Assembly (NCBI GenBank): GCA_040007095.1
Contig: JBDTVS010000165.1
Span: 1 to 32,656, forward strand
DNA: 32,656 bases
DNA from: JBDTVS01 sp040007095
Lineage (GTDB): Bacteria > Acidobacteriota > Vicinamibacteria > Vicinamibacterales > CAVVIG01
Reading direction: 5' to 3'
Shown here: in pieces, positions 23,237 through 31,584 of the stretch
Numbering within the stretch: the stretch's first letter is position 1
How the letters are laid out: each line of letters starts with the position of its first letter
Notes under the pieces: generated by a model
Told to the model about the DNA's origin: nothing
The model's database searches: none
What the model saw: only the letters and a program-made list of their open reading frames with translations
Program-made: the position numbers and the translations under genes

Positions 23237-25837
23237 ATGGGGCTTTCGTCTGGCGTGCAACGTCTGTGTCGCCGGAGCACACGACCCGAGCGGCTGCTCG
23301 GGGTCGGATGCATCGTCTTTGCCTGCGCCGTCGTCAACACCGCCGCGGTCGCGCCGTCGCAGGCGCCGCGCTCACCCGCGGCGGCGGTCAACCCGGCGTC
23401 CGGTCAGCGTGCGCTGCTCAACCAGTACTGCGTCGGCTGCCACAATCAGCGGATGATGGCCGCGGCCGCCACGCCGATCGCGCTCGACACGCTGGATCTC
23501 GCCCGGGTTCCCGACGGCGCCGAACGCTGGGAAAAGGTCGTCTTGAAGCTGCGCGCCGGCCTGATGCCTCCGGCCGGCCGGGCGCGTCCGGACAAGGCCG
23601 TGCTGGACGGGTTCGCCTCCTGGCTGGAAGACACGCTTGATCGCGCATCGGCGGCACATCCGGATCCCGGGCGACCTGAGCCCTTTCACCGGCTCAATCG
23701 CAGTGAATACCAGAACGCAGTCCGCGATTTGCTCGCAGTGAACGTCGACGTCGCGGGGTTGCTGCCGAGCGACGACGTCAGCGCGGGCTTCGACAACATT
23801 GCCAACGTGCTCACCGTGTCGCCAACGCTGATGGATCGCTACCTGGCGGCGGCGCAGAAGATCAGCCGCCTGGCGGTCGGTGCGTCGACGTCGCTGCCCA
23901 ATGTGGAGTATTACCGGGTGGCTGACGATCTCGGGCAGGACGATCACCTGCCCGACATGCCGTTTGGTACACGTGGGGGCACCAAGATTCACTACCTGTT
24001 CCCCACCGATGGCGAGTACGCGATCCGCGTCAAGATCGCCCGGGACTTGAATGACGGCGTGCCGGTGTATACCGAAAATCAGGATCTCGAAGTCAGCATC
24101 GACGGGAGGCGGCTGCAGATCTTCACGCTGCCGGGCGGCCAGCCGCCCGCGCCACGAGGTTCACGTGTGGCCGGACAGCCGCCGCCCGAAGCCGCACCCG
24201 CCAGCGCGGACGCGCCAGGTGGCCGCGCGGGTGGTGCGCCGCCGCAGGCTGGCGCGCCAAGCTCGCGGGAGTTGCGCAATCACATCGACGACAACTGGCA
24301 GATTCGGATCCCGGTCACGGCCGGCGAACACGCCGTCGTCGTGGCCTTCCTCAAGCAGAGCTCCGCCATCGACGAAACGCCGCGCCTGCCATTCCTGCGA
24401 CCCTATCCGGCGGGCAACAACGTTCCCGAATCACGGATGGGCGCGGCGTTGAGGAGCGTCGAAATCAGCGGTCCGTACGAAGCTGGAGGCGCCAGCCTGT
24501 CGCCGAGCCGCCAGCGGATCTACCTGTGTTCGCCAGTGCCCTCGTCGTCGGCAGCCCGCGGATCCTCGGCGGGATCGTCTGACGCCGCGTGCGCGAGACG
24601 GATCCTGACCGCGCTGGCCCGTCGCGCGTACCGACGGCCGGTGGCCAGTGCCGACGTCGAGCCTCTCCTCACGCAGTTTCAGGAAGCCGCAAGCCAGTCG
24701 GGCTTTGATGCCGGCGTCGAGCGTGCGATTAGGCGGCTGCTCGTCAGTCCCGAATTCCTGTACCGCGTCGAGCTCGATCCGCCGAACCTGCCTCCCAACT
24801 CGGCATATCGGGTCAGCGACCTGGAACTGGCGTCGCGTCTGTCGTTCTTCCTCTGGAGCAGCATTCCCGACGATGAGCTGCTCGAGCTCGCGGCCAAGCG
24901 CCAGCTGAAGGATCGGGCGGTGCTGGCGGGGCAGGTGCGGCGCATGATGGCCGACCCGCGGTCGGACGCGTTCACGAAGAACTTTGCAGGTCAGTGGCTG
25001 TTTTTGCGCAATCTGCCGGTGACCGGCCCGGCACAGAGCGCATTTCCCGATTTCGACGACAATCTGCGCCAGGCGTTCCGACGCGAGACGGAGCTGTTCT
25101 TCGACAGCATCGTGCACGAAGATCGCAATGCGCTCGACCTGCTGCGTGCGGACTACACATTTCTCAACGAACGGCTGGCGCTGCACTATGGAGTGGCGAC
25201 GGTGAAGGGCAGTCGCTTCCGCCGCTACACGTGGGACAAGGACAGCGTGCGAGGGGGCCTGCTGGGCCAGGGCAGCATTCTCACGGTGACGTCCTATCCC
25301 GATCGCACCTCTCCGGTGGTGCGGGGCAAGTGGATTCTCGAGAACCTGCTCGGCACCCCACCGCCGCCGCCACTGCCGAATGTCGGCGATCTGAAGTCGA
25401 CCGATGGCGGGGGGGCGGTGCTGTCGATGCGCGAGCGCCTCGCGCAGCACAGAGCGAACCCGGTGTGCGCCGGCTGCCACTCGATGATGGATCCGATCGG
25501 CCTTGCGCTCGAGAACTTCGACGGCGTCGGCCACTGGCGGACGCGCGGCGAGTCCTCCGTGCCGATCGATGCGTCGGCGATGCTGCCCGATGGGACGAAA
25601 TTCGACGGCCCCGACGGGCTGAAGCGCGCACTGCTCGCGCGATCCGATCGCTTCCTGTCGACCGTCGTGGACAGGCTGTTGACCTACGCCGTCGGCCGCA
25701 AGCTCGAGTACTACGACATGCCGGCCATTCGCGCCATCCTCCGGCAAGCGGCGCCGAACGACTATCGTTTCACCTCGGCGCTGGTGCTTGGCGTCGTGTC
25801 GAGCGCGCCGTTTCAGATGAGGAGAACCGCCTCATGA
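23237..25837 (+). CDS. DUF1592 multidomain heme protein, module 2
   Basis: An 866-residue paralogue of the module 1 DUF1592 protein with the same domain order. It has an N-terminal hydrophobic export segment (LLGVGCIVFACAVVN), heme site CVGCH (65-69), DUF1587/PSD3 from about 149 (PFHRLNRSEYQNAVRDLL), a beta-rich middle, DUF1595/PSD5 (about 451-512), DUF1592/PSD4 (about 523-650, LELASRLSFFLWSSIPDDEL), DUF1588/PSCyt3 with heme site CAGCH (744-748), and DUF1585/PSD2 (about 788-862). A Pro/Ala/Gly-rich insert at about 298-345 sits where the module 1 protein has a shorter Gly/Arg-rich linker. GGAAGG lies just before the ATG. The stop overlaps the DUF1552 start (ATGA). It is probably an electron carrier or oxidoreductase in the envelope, with unproven function. 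Confidence 0.92.
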   Translation: MGLSSGVQRLCRRSTRPERLLGVGCIVFACAVVNTAAVAPSQAPRSPAAAVNPASGQRALLNQYCVGCHNQRMMAAAATPIALDTLDLARVPDGAERWEKVVLKLRAGLMPPAGRARPDKAVLDGFASWLEDTLDRASAAHPDPGRPEPFHRLNRSEYQNAVRDLLAVNVDVAGLLPSDDVSAGFDNIANVLTVSPTLMDRYLAAAQKISRLAVGASTSLPNVEYYRVADDLGQDDHLPDMPFGTRGGTKIHYLFPTDGEYAIRVKIARDLNDGVPVYTENQDLEVSIDGRRLQIFTLPGGQPPAPRGSRVAGQPPPEAAPASADAPGGRAGGAPPQAGAPSSRELRNHIDDNWQIRIPVTAGEHAVVVAFLKQSSAIDETPRLPFLRPYPAGNNVPESRMGAALRSVEISGPYEAGGASLSPSRQRIYLCSPVPSSSAARGSSAGSSDAACARRILTALARRAYRRPVASADVEPLLTQFQEAASQSGFDAGVERAIRRLLVSPEFLYRVELDPPNLPPNSAYRVSDLELASRLSFFLWSSIPDDELLELAAKRQLKDRAVLAGQVRRMMADPRSDAFTKNFAGQWLFLRNLPVTGPAQSAFPDFDDNLRQAFRRETELFFDSIVHEDRNALDLLRADYTFLNERLALHYGVATVKGSRFRRYTWDKDSVRGGLLGQGSILTVTSYPDRTSPVVRGKWILENLLGTPPPPPLPNVGDLKSTDGGGAVLSMRERLAQHRANPVCAGCHSMMDPIGLALENFDGVGHWRTRGESSVPIDASAMLPDGTKFDGPDGLKRALLARSDRFLSTVVDRLLTYAVGRKLEYYDMPAIRAILRQAAPNDYRFTSALVLGVVSSAPFQMRRTAS

Positions 25838-27192
25838 TTGTGCTGAAGAAAGCCCTGTCCCGGCGCGCAGTGCTCCGGGGGATCGGCGCCACGGTGGCGC
25901 TGCCGCTGCTCGACGCCATGGTGCCGCCGTTCTCCGTGCTGGCCAAGACGGCCGCCAACGCGCCACGGCGGCTGGGGTTCGTCTACCTCCCGAACGGCGT
26001 GTCGATGAACTTCAGCGGCGTGAACTACTGGCGGCCGAGGAGCGAAGGGCGGCAGTTCCAGATGTCGCCGATCCTCGCGCCGCTTGCGCCATTCAAGCAG
26101 AAAATGGTCGTGATCAGCGGCTTGACGCACCACCAGGCCGACGCGTCGAACGACGGCGCGAACGGCGATCATGCCCGCGGCACGAGCACCTGGCTCACCG
26201 GCGTGCACCCCAAGCACACGGAAGGCGCCGACGCGTACAACGGGATTTCGGCCGACCAGATCGCAGCCTCGGTGCTTGGCGCCGAGACAGCGCTGCCCTC
26301 GATTGAAATCAATGTCGATCAGAACTATCTGGTCGGCAACTGCGGCAATGGTTACAGCTGCGTCTACATGAACACACTCGCGTGGCGTTCGGCGACCACG
26401 CCGCTGCCGACCGAGAACAATCCGCGCGCGCTCTTCGAGCGATTGTTCGGCGATGGTGGGACCGCGTCGCAGCGGCTCCAGCGGGCGAAGGAGACGCGGA
26501 GCATTCTCGACTCGGTCACCAGCGAGATGGCGCGTCTGCGGGCGAAGCTTAGTCCCTCGGATCGCGGCCGCGTCAGTGACTACGTGGACGCGGTGCGCGA
26601 AATCGAGCGGCGGATTCAGACCGTCGAAGCGCACGATCGGGTGGAGCTGCCCGCGCTCGAGCGTCCGACGGGCATTCCCGAACGATTCGACCAGCATGTC
26701 GGCATGATGTACGAGCTTCAGCGGCTCGCCTTTCAGGCCGACATCACCCGCGTCGTCACGTTCATGCTCGGGCGCGAGCTGAATTTCCGTTCATACCCGG
26801 AGATCGGCATCACGGAGGGACACCACGGTTTGTCGCACCACGGCGACAAAGCCGAGCAGATGGCGAGGTACGCGAAGGTGAATGTTTATCAGGCACAGCT
26901 CTTTGCGGCATTCCTCGAGAAGCTTCAGGCCACGCCGGACGGCGACGGCACGCTGCTCGATCACTCCCTGTTCCTTTACGGCGCCGGGCTGAGCAACTCG
27001 AACCTGCATACGCATTACGACCTGCCACTTGCTGTCGTCGGCGGAGGGTTCGAAGGCGATCGGCATGTCGTCTACACGAAGGAAACGCCGATGACGAATC
27101 TGCTGCTGAGCATGCTCGACAAGGTGGGCGTCAGAGCCGAAACGCTCGGCGACAGCACGGGGCGGTTACCCAGCGATCCGCTGACCGCGTAG
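25834..27192 (+). CDS. DUF1552 protein, Tat-exported, module 2
   Basis: A 452-residue protein that begins with a twin-arginine-type signal (LSRRAVLRGIGATVALPLLDAM) and is thus exported folded. It carries the canonical family motif HGLSHH (331-336), plus 'RRLGFVYLPNGV', 'SPILAPLAPFKQKMVVISGL', 'LPSIEINVDQ' and 'DGDGTLLDHSLFLYGAGLSNSN-H'. The ATG overlaps the DUF1592 stop, and AGGAG lies about 9 nt upstream, so the pair is translationally coupled and the proteins probably act together. The longer frame from 24994 runs over the DUF1592 gene and is rejected. It is a paralogue of the module 1 DUF1552 protein, which has Thr where this one has the signature Ser. The function is unknown. Confidence 0.92.
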   Translation: MIVLKKALSRRAVLRGIGATVALPLLDAMVPPFSVLAKTAANAPRRLGFVYLPNGVSMNFSGVNYWRPRSEGRQFQMSPILAPLAPFKQKMVVISGLTHHQADASNDGANGDHARGTSTWLTGVHPKHTEGADAYNGISADQIAASVLGAETALPSIEINVDQNYLVGNCGNGYSCVYMNTLAWRSATTPLPTENNPRALFERLFGDGGTASQRLQRAKETRSILDSVTSEMARLRAKLSPSDRGRVSDYVDAVREIERRIQTVEAHDRVELPALERPTGIPERFDQHVGMMYELQRLAFQADITRVVTFMLGRELNFRSYPEIGITEGHHGLSHHGDKAEQMARYAKVNVYQAQLFAAFLEKLQATPDGDGTLLDHSLFLYGAGLSNSNLHTHYDLPLAVVGGGFEGDRHVVYTKETPMTNLLLSMLDKVGVRAETLGDSTGRLPSDPLTA

Positions 27193-27263
27193 CCGTTACC
27201 GGAACCAAAGTGCCTTCGGGCGAGAACGACGAGAACAATGAGCAATGGGTCACGTGTCAACGG

Positions 27264-27347
27264 CTTCACCAGGCTCAACACCGAGATCGCCGAACTCACC
27301 GAAAACATTCCGGGGTTTGCTCGGTGTGCTCGGTGGTTGACGTGAAC
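27264..27347. repeat. Family-B dispersed hairpin repeat, copy 3 (CACCGAG type)
   Basis: The left arm (about 27264-27307) contains TCAACACCGAG, ATCGCCGAA and CTCACCGAA. The right arm (about 27316-27347) reads TTTGCTCGGTGTGCTCGGTGGTTGACGTGAA, and its reverse complement has ACCACCGAG and CACACCGAG units. These are the same units as copy 1 at 4720-4797. It lies between the module 2 stop and the ankyrin 2 start and could fold into an mRNA-end hairpin. Confidence 0.7.
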
Positions 27348-27423
27348 TGACTCACGACCAAGGAAACTGTCCTCCTTGAGTCCGTGGTATTGCCAGCTGA
27401 CCCCGCACCCGTTGGAGTATGTG

Positions 27424-28896
27424 ATGCGCGTTTGCCGACTGTTCCTGTGGTTGATTCCGGCCACACTTCTCGCGGCGACTGCCGCCGCCACCGAGCCGCC
27501 GTCGCCGCTGCTCGCGGCGGCACAGACCGGCGATGCCGCGGCGGTCCGATCGCTCGTCGCCCAGCGAGTGGACGTCAATGCCCAGGAAGCCGACGGGACG
27601 ACGGCGCTGCATTGGGCGGCGCACCACGACCAGTTGCCGATGGTCGAACTACTGTTGAAGTCCGGCGCGAATCCCCGGGCGGCGAATCGCTACGGCGTCA
27701 CCCCGCTGCATCTCGCCGCGACAAATGCGGACGCCGCCATCGTCGAGCGTCTGTTGCAGGCTGGCGCCGACGCGAACGCGGCGCTGCCGGGCGGAGAAAC
27801 ACCGTTGATGACGGCGGCGCGTTCCGGCGACGTACCCACCATCAAGGCACTGCTCGCGCACGGCGCGGACGTCAGGGCGAAGGATCGCTGGAAGGGTCAG
27901 ACGGCGTTGATGTGGGCCGCCGCCGACAATCACCCGGAGGCGATCCAGTTGCTCCTGCACTCCGGTGCCGACCTGCACGAACGATCGAACGGGCGGGTGT
28001 TCACGCCATACCTGTTTGCCGTCCGCGGCGGTCACGTTGGTGCAGCTCGAGTGCTGCTCGAGGCCGGAGCCGACGTCAACGAGACGCTTCCTGACGGCAC
28101 CAGCGCTCTGACCCTCGCGGTCGTGAACGCTCACTACGAACTGGCGTCTTTTCTTCTCGACTATGGCGCTGATCCAAACGCGGACCTGCAGGGGTGGACC
28201 CCGCTCCATCAGATTGCGTGGACGCGGCGGCCGAACTACGGCTACAACCTGCCGGGTCCCGTTCCGACCGGCAAGACAGACGCGCTCGAGCTCGTCAAGA
28301 AGCTCGTGGCGTATGGGGCGGACCTGCAGGCGCGGCAGCGGAAGGAACCGCGTGACGGCAATCGCAACATGCTGAACCGGATCGGCGCGACACCTTTTCT
28401 GTTGGCCGCCAAGGCGCTCGATTTACCTCTGATGCGGGCGCTGCTCGCGGAAGGCGCCGATCCGAAGCTGTCGAACGTCGATGGAACCACGCCGCTGATG
28501 GTCGCCGCCGGCGTGGGCATCTGGGCTCCGGGCGAGAGTCCAGGCACCGAGGAGGAAGGCATCGCCGCGGTGAAGTTGCTGATCGAGCTAGGGGCCGGCG
28601 CCGTGACCGAGGTGGACAAGAACGGCAACACGGCCGCGCATGGAGCGGTGTTGCGCGGCGGCTCGGTCGCGATTCTCGAACTGCTTGTCGATCGCGGCGC
28701 ACGGCTCGACGTCAAGAACAACAAAGGCTGGACGCCGCTCACCATCGCCGAAGGCGTCGAATACACGCCGGATATCTTCAAGCGTTACCCTGAGACGGCG
28801 GAAGCGCTGCGGAAAATGATGCGCGAGCGCGGGCTGGCGGTGCCGGCCGCTGATCGTCCCGTCGCCTCCGACGGCACGCGTCCGCCTTCGGAATAA
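27424..28896 (+). CDS. Secreted ankyrin-repeat protein 2
   Basis: A 490-residue protein with a signal peptide (VCRLFLWLIPATLLAATAAA) and a long series of ankyrin repeats, including DGTTALHWAAHHDQLPMVEL, YGVTPLHLAATNADAAIVER, GETPLMTAARSG, QTALMWAAADNHPEAIQLLL and GWTPLTIAEG. It ends with PETAEALRKMMRERGL, almost the same as ankyrin protein 1 (PETAAYLRDLMRERGL). Both proteins share the linker with a 'W-R-P' segment between repeats. GGAG lies about 7 nt before the ATG; an open frame back to 27376 lacks a ribosome site. It probably acts as a periplasmic protein-binding scaffold. It follows the module 2 operon after 231 nt on the same strand. Confidence 0.92.
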   Translation: MRVCRLFLWLIPATLLAATAAATEPPSPLLAAAQTGDAAAVRSLVAQRVDVNAQEADGTTALHWAAHHDQLPMVELLLKSGANPRAANRYGVTPLHLAATNADAAIVERLLQAGADANAALPGGETPLMTAARSGDVPTIKALLAHGADVRAKDRWKGQTALMWAAADNHPEAIQLLLHSGADLHERSNGRVFTPYLFAVRGGHVGAARVLLEAGADVNETLPDGTSALTLAVVNAHYELASFLLDYGADPNADLQGWTPLHQIAWTRRPNYGYNLPGPVPTGKTDALELVKKLVAYGADLQARQRKEPRDGNRNMLNRIGATPFLLAAKALDLPLMRALLAEGADPKLSNVDGTTPLMVAAGVGIWAPGESPGTEEEGIAAVKLLIELGAGAVTEVDKNGNTAAHGAVLRGGSVAILELLVDRGARLDVKNNKGWTPLTIAEGVEYTPDIFKRYPETAEALRKMMRERGLAVPAADRPVASDGTRPPSE

Positions 28897-28959
28897 ACAT
28901 CGGAGAATTGCCGCACGCTCGATCGGACCGCACGCCTCCCGACGATAGTCAGACCGCGC

Positions 28960-29919
28960 CTACGAGACCCGTTCCCCTTCCATGATGATCGAATGCGGCC
29001 TGGCCGGCTGCCCGCTTGGCGAGAGATCCAGGTTGACGCCTTCCCAGACGGGACAACCGCTTTCCATCGCGGTTCTTTGCACGACGTTGGAAAATCCGGC
29101 GTTCAGGAACAGCCGCTTCAGGGAGTACCGGTCGTACATTCGCTGAGTCACCTGACCGGAGAACAGCCGAAACCTGCCGACATCAAACGCCTTCAGGCCG
29201 TCAGACCCGAGCACCATGCCGCGAATGAGCCTCCGGACCTTTTCTCGCAGTCCACGCTGGAAGAAAGATGTGGCCTTGGGCGAATGTGCGGGGCGCCGAG
29301 CGCTCCTGATTGCAGCGACGATCTCCCTCCCTTGCTCACCTATTCTGTCGTAGACAAAGGCTTCGTTCGGTAGAGGATCCTGGCTCAAGTACTGAACCAT
29401 TCCACCACCCCGGACCACCCGCGTGGCTTGATCGTAGAGCTCGAGCATCATCCAGTCGTAGTCGTGCGCACTCTGCGCGTCGCCGTTGTCTGCCGCTTCC
29501 AGCTTCTCCAGATAGACGCGGCACATTCGCTCGAGATCTTCGGTCACGACCCGAAGCACGCCGCCGGGCCGCAACACGCGCCAGCACTCGCGCATGAAGC
29601 CGGCGGCTTCCGCCTGTCCGAAATGGCTGAGCATCGTCGAGTGGTAGACCAGATCGTAGGTTCGATCGGGAAAAGGAATGCCCTGCCTCAAGTCGTGTCC
29701 GACGACGCCCGGGCGGGCAACCAGATCGACATTGGTGAACGAGGGATGCCCCTTGTCACCGCAGCCAAGATTCAGCAGGGCCATACCGGCTGGCTTTGAA
29801 ATGGCCGCAGGCCGCGCCGGGCCAGCAGTCTTCGATTCCGGCGATCTCGAGGGTTTCTCACGATACGCCGAGGCAGCCGTGACATCGCCGTCGCGATCAC
29901 CTTCAGCAGTAAGAGGCAT
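28960..29919 (-). CDS. Class I SAM-dependent methyltransferase
   Basis: A 319-residue cytoplasmic protein with no signal peptide. The SAM-binding motif I is LLNLGCGDKG (about 48-57), followed by the acidic NVDL (Asp65). FPDRTYDLVYHSTMLSHF (from about 83) is motif II-like, and ECWRVLRPGGVLRVVTED is the post-II strand region. The long C-terminal half (about 150-319) is not recognisable and may set substrate specificity. The methyl acceptor is unknown. GGAGG lies about 8 nt before the ATG at 29919 on the minus strand, which fixes the start; the frame is open to 30261 but that extension looks unrelated. It may be read with the upstream MOSC gene, although 238 nt separate them. Confidence 0.88.
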   Translation of the reverse strand: MPLTAEGDRDGDVTAASAYREKPSRSPESKTAGPARPAAISKPAGMALLNLGCGDKGHPSFTNVDLVARPGVVGHDLRQGIPFPDRTYDLVYHSTMLSHFGQAEAAGFMRECWRVLRPGGVLRVVTEDLERMCRVYLEKLEAADNGDAQSAHDYDWMMLELYDQATRVVRGGGMVQYLSQDPLPNEAFVYDRIGEQGREIVAAIRSARRPAHSPKATSFFQRGLREKVRRLIRGMVLGSDGLKAFDVGRFRLFSGQVTQRMYDRYSLKRLFLNAGFSNVVQRTAMESGCPVWEGVNLDLSPSGQPARPHSIIMEGERVS

Positions 29920-30035
29920 CACTCGACCTCCAGATCCGCTCGCGTTTCCAGGCGCCCAGTGGAAGAAGCAGTTCGCTGGAACGCATATAGCGGCTACCCG
30001 ACTGAAACCGCCATGCCTCCGGACAGGCCGAGGCT

Positions 30036-30055
30036 GGAGGACGCTGTGGTCCTCC
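30036..30055 (-). terminator. Hairpin downstream of the MOSC gene
   Basis: GGAGGAC (30036-30042) pairs perfectly with GTCCTCC (30049-30055) around a 6-nt loop. It lies about 100 nt past the MOSC stop on the minus strand and upstream of the methyltransferase. No T-run follows in the minus direction, so termination is uncertain. A 12-bp palindrome, GGCGTTAACGCC, lies next to it at 30058-30069. Confidence 0.3.
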
Positions 30056-30157
30056 GGGGCGTTAACGCCAAAGCGTCTTGATAACTCCTTGATAGAGTAA
30101 CTGAAAAATGGTCTATTCCGGTGCGACGCCAGACTTGGCACTGGCACGGTGGGCGTG

Positions 30158-30808
30158 TCATCCCTCGGCCCGCTTCGCCAGACGCTCGTTGAAATCCGCG
30201 CGCCACGATGGGGACAGCGCGGGATGTGTCGCGGCAATCCTGAGCCCCTCGAGATCCGCATCGTCAGCGTTGAACAGCTGCACGGTGGCCGCGACGCTCA
30301 GGCCCCGCTCGTCGCGCGCGACGATTTCAATCGTGTCACCTTCCTGCAACTCGCCCTCTCGCACCACCGACAGATAGAAGCCGCTGCGCCCGCTGCGCTG
30401 AAAGCGCTTGACGATGTCGAGGCGGTCGCGGCGGATGGCGAGCTTGAAACACGGCAGGCGCGGCTGCGTGACGACGAACTCCGCGGTGCCGATGCGAAGG
30501 CGATCGCCGATTGAAACGTCGTGCTCGGTGACGCCTTCCGTCGTGAGGTTTTCGCCGAAGCCGCCCCACGCCAGGTCCGGCTCGGAGAGCTCGCGGCGCC
30601 AGAGGGGATAGTGCTCGGACGGATAGGCATACACGGCCTTGTCGCGTCCGCCATGCACGGAGAGATCGGATTGCTGATCGCCGTCGATGTTCAACGGCGC
30701 CACGTGGCGCGTGCCGGCAACGCGCTCCTTGAAAATGGAGGTGCGCACAAAGTCACCGCGCCACTCGATCTGGCGCGGTCCGCCAACGCTCAAGGCCACA
30801 AGCTTCAT
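30158..30808 (-). CDS. MOSC-domain protein (YiiM-like)
   Basis: A 216-residue protein with the MOSC fold: SVHGGRDKAVYAYPSEHY (about 50-67), GGFGENLTTEGV (about 82-93), VSIGDRLRIGTAEFVVTQPRLPCFKLAIR (about 98-126) with the conserved Cys120, and SGFYLSVVREGELQEGD. MOSC domains bind molybdenum cofactor or carry sulfur through the conserved Cys. YiiM-type proteins reduce N-hydroxylated bases such as 6-hydroxylaminopurine, and the length and motif order fit that subgroup. The gene follows the DUF1801 gene by 7 nt on the minus strand, so they are probably in one operon. Confidence 0.92.
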   Translation of the reverse strand: MKLVALSVGGPRQIEWRGDFVRTSIFKERVAGTRHVAPLNIDGDQQSDLSVHGGRDKAVYAYPSEHYPLWRRELSEPDLAWGGFGENLTTEGVTEHDVSIGDRLRIGTAEFVVTQPRLPCFKLAIRRDRLDIVKRFQRSGRSGFYLSVVREGELQEGDTIEIVARDERGLSVAATVQLFNADDADLEGLRIAATHPALSPSWRADFNERLAKRAEG

Positions 30809-30815
30809 CGTGTCT

Positions 30816-31211
30816 TCAGGATCTCACGGATCCGGCTTCTTCCGGACGGGCGCGCTCTGCGATTCGCGTCTTGACGATCGTCCGCACGAGAGCGGCCGGC
30901 AACGGACGATCCGGTCGGAACCGTATCGTCCCTTTACTGATCGTGTAGGCCGTGAGCTCACGCTTGTGCGCCTTGATGGGGAACGCACCAGGGTAAAACG
31001 AACAGTGGTTGGTCGCGGCGCCAAACCAGACCAGCATCCTTCCGTCGAGACGGAAAGCCGGAATCCCGTAGCTGACGCACTCTTCGGCTTTTGGCGCCGC
31101 CGCCTTGATGGCTCGGCGAAGCTTCTGAAGCGCCGCGCGCTTGTCGTCTGTCAACTGAGCCAAATAGTCGCCGACCGTCAGCGCGCGTGCCCTTTTCACT
31201 GTTCCGACCAT
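30816..31211 (-). CDS. DUF1801-family protein (YdhG-like)
   Basis: A 131-residue protein. The core, EECVSYGIPAFRLDGRMLVWFGAATNHCSFYP, shows the family's 'Y-PAF...H-SFYP' signature, and the C-terminal IRFRPDRPLPAALVRTIVKTRI matches the usual final helix region. DUF1801 proteins have a YdhG/frataxin-like fold; some are annotated as iron chaperones, but the role is not well established. The start at 31211 overlaps the end of the VOC gene by 16 nt, and the MOSC gene follows 7 nt after its stop, so the three are probably cotranscribed. Confidence 0.88.
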   Translation of the reverse strand: MVGTVKRARALTVGDYLAQLTDDKRAALQKLRRAIKAAAPKAEECVSYGIPAFRLDGRMLVWFGAATNHCSFYPGAFPIKAHKRELTAYTISKGTIRFRPDRPLPAALVRTIVKTRIAERARPEEAGSVRS

Positions 31212-31549
31212 ACCGCGAGCTCGTTGCCATTGGGATCAGCGAAATGAAAGCGCTTCCCGCCGGGAAACTCGAACGTCTCTTTGGTGATCCGCCCGCCGTG
31301 CTCGGAGATGCTTCTCCTGATGGTGTCCAGCTCGCGCGCATAGAGCACGATCAGTACACCTCCGACGACCACCTTGGCGTCGGTGGTGAACCCGCCACCT
31401 ATTCTGCCGTCGTGAAAGCTGGTGTAGGCGGGGCCGTAGTCGGTGAATTTCCATCCGAAGACCGCCGAATAGAATTCCTTCGTGCCCTGGATATTCGTCG
31501 CCGGAAACTCGAGGTAGTCGATTCGTCGATCCTGCTCCATTTGACTCAT
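31196..31549 (-). CDS. VOC-family (glyoxalase/bleomycin-resistance fold) protein
   Basis: A 117-residue protein with the VOC beta-alpha-beta-beta-beta pattern: RIDYLEFPATNIQGTKEFYSAVFGWKF at the N-terminus, then TSFHDGRIGGGF, VLIVLYARELDTI, and KRFHFADPNGNELAVWSEQ at the C-terminus. Proteins of this fold include glyoxalases, dioxygenases and drug-binding proteins; the short single-module length gives no specific function. AAGGA lies about 8 nt before the ATG. It follows the DUF6159 gene by 35 nt and overlaps the DUF1801 gene, suggesting one transcription unit. Confidence 0.88.
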   Translation of the reverse strand: MSQMEQDRRIDYLEFPATNIQGTKEFYSAVFGWKFTDYGPAYTSFHDGRIGGGFTTDAKVVVGGVLIVLYARELDTIRRSISEHGGRITKETFEFPGGKRFHFADPNGNELAVWSEQ

Positions 31550-31584
31550 CGTCGCATCCTTATTCAGTCATCTCGAGCGTCGTC

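Noticed and set aside
24994..25833. 5' extension of the module 2 DUF1552 frame
   Set aside because: It overlaps the DUF1592 gene in another frame; the ATG at 25834 has a ribosome site and a Tat signal.
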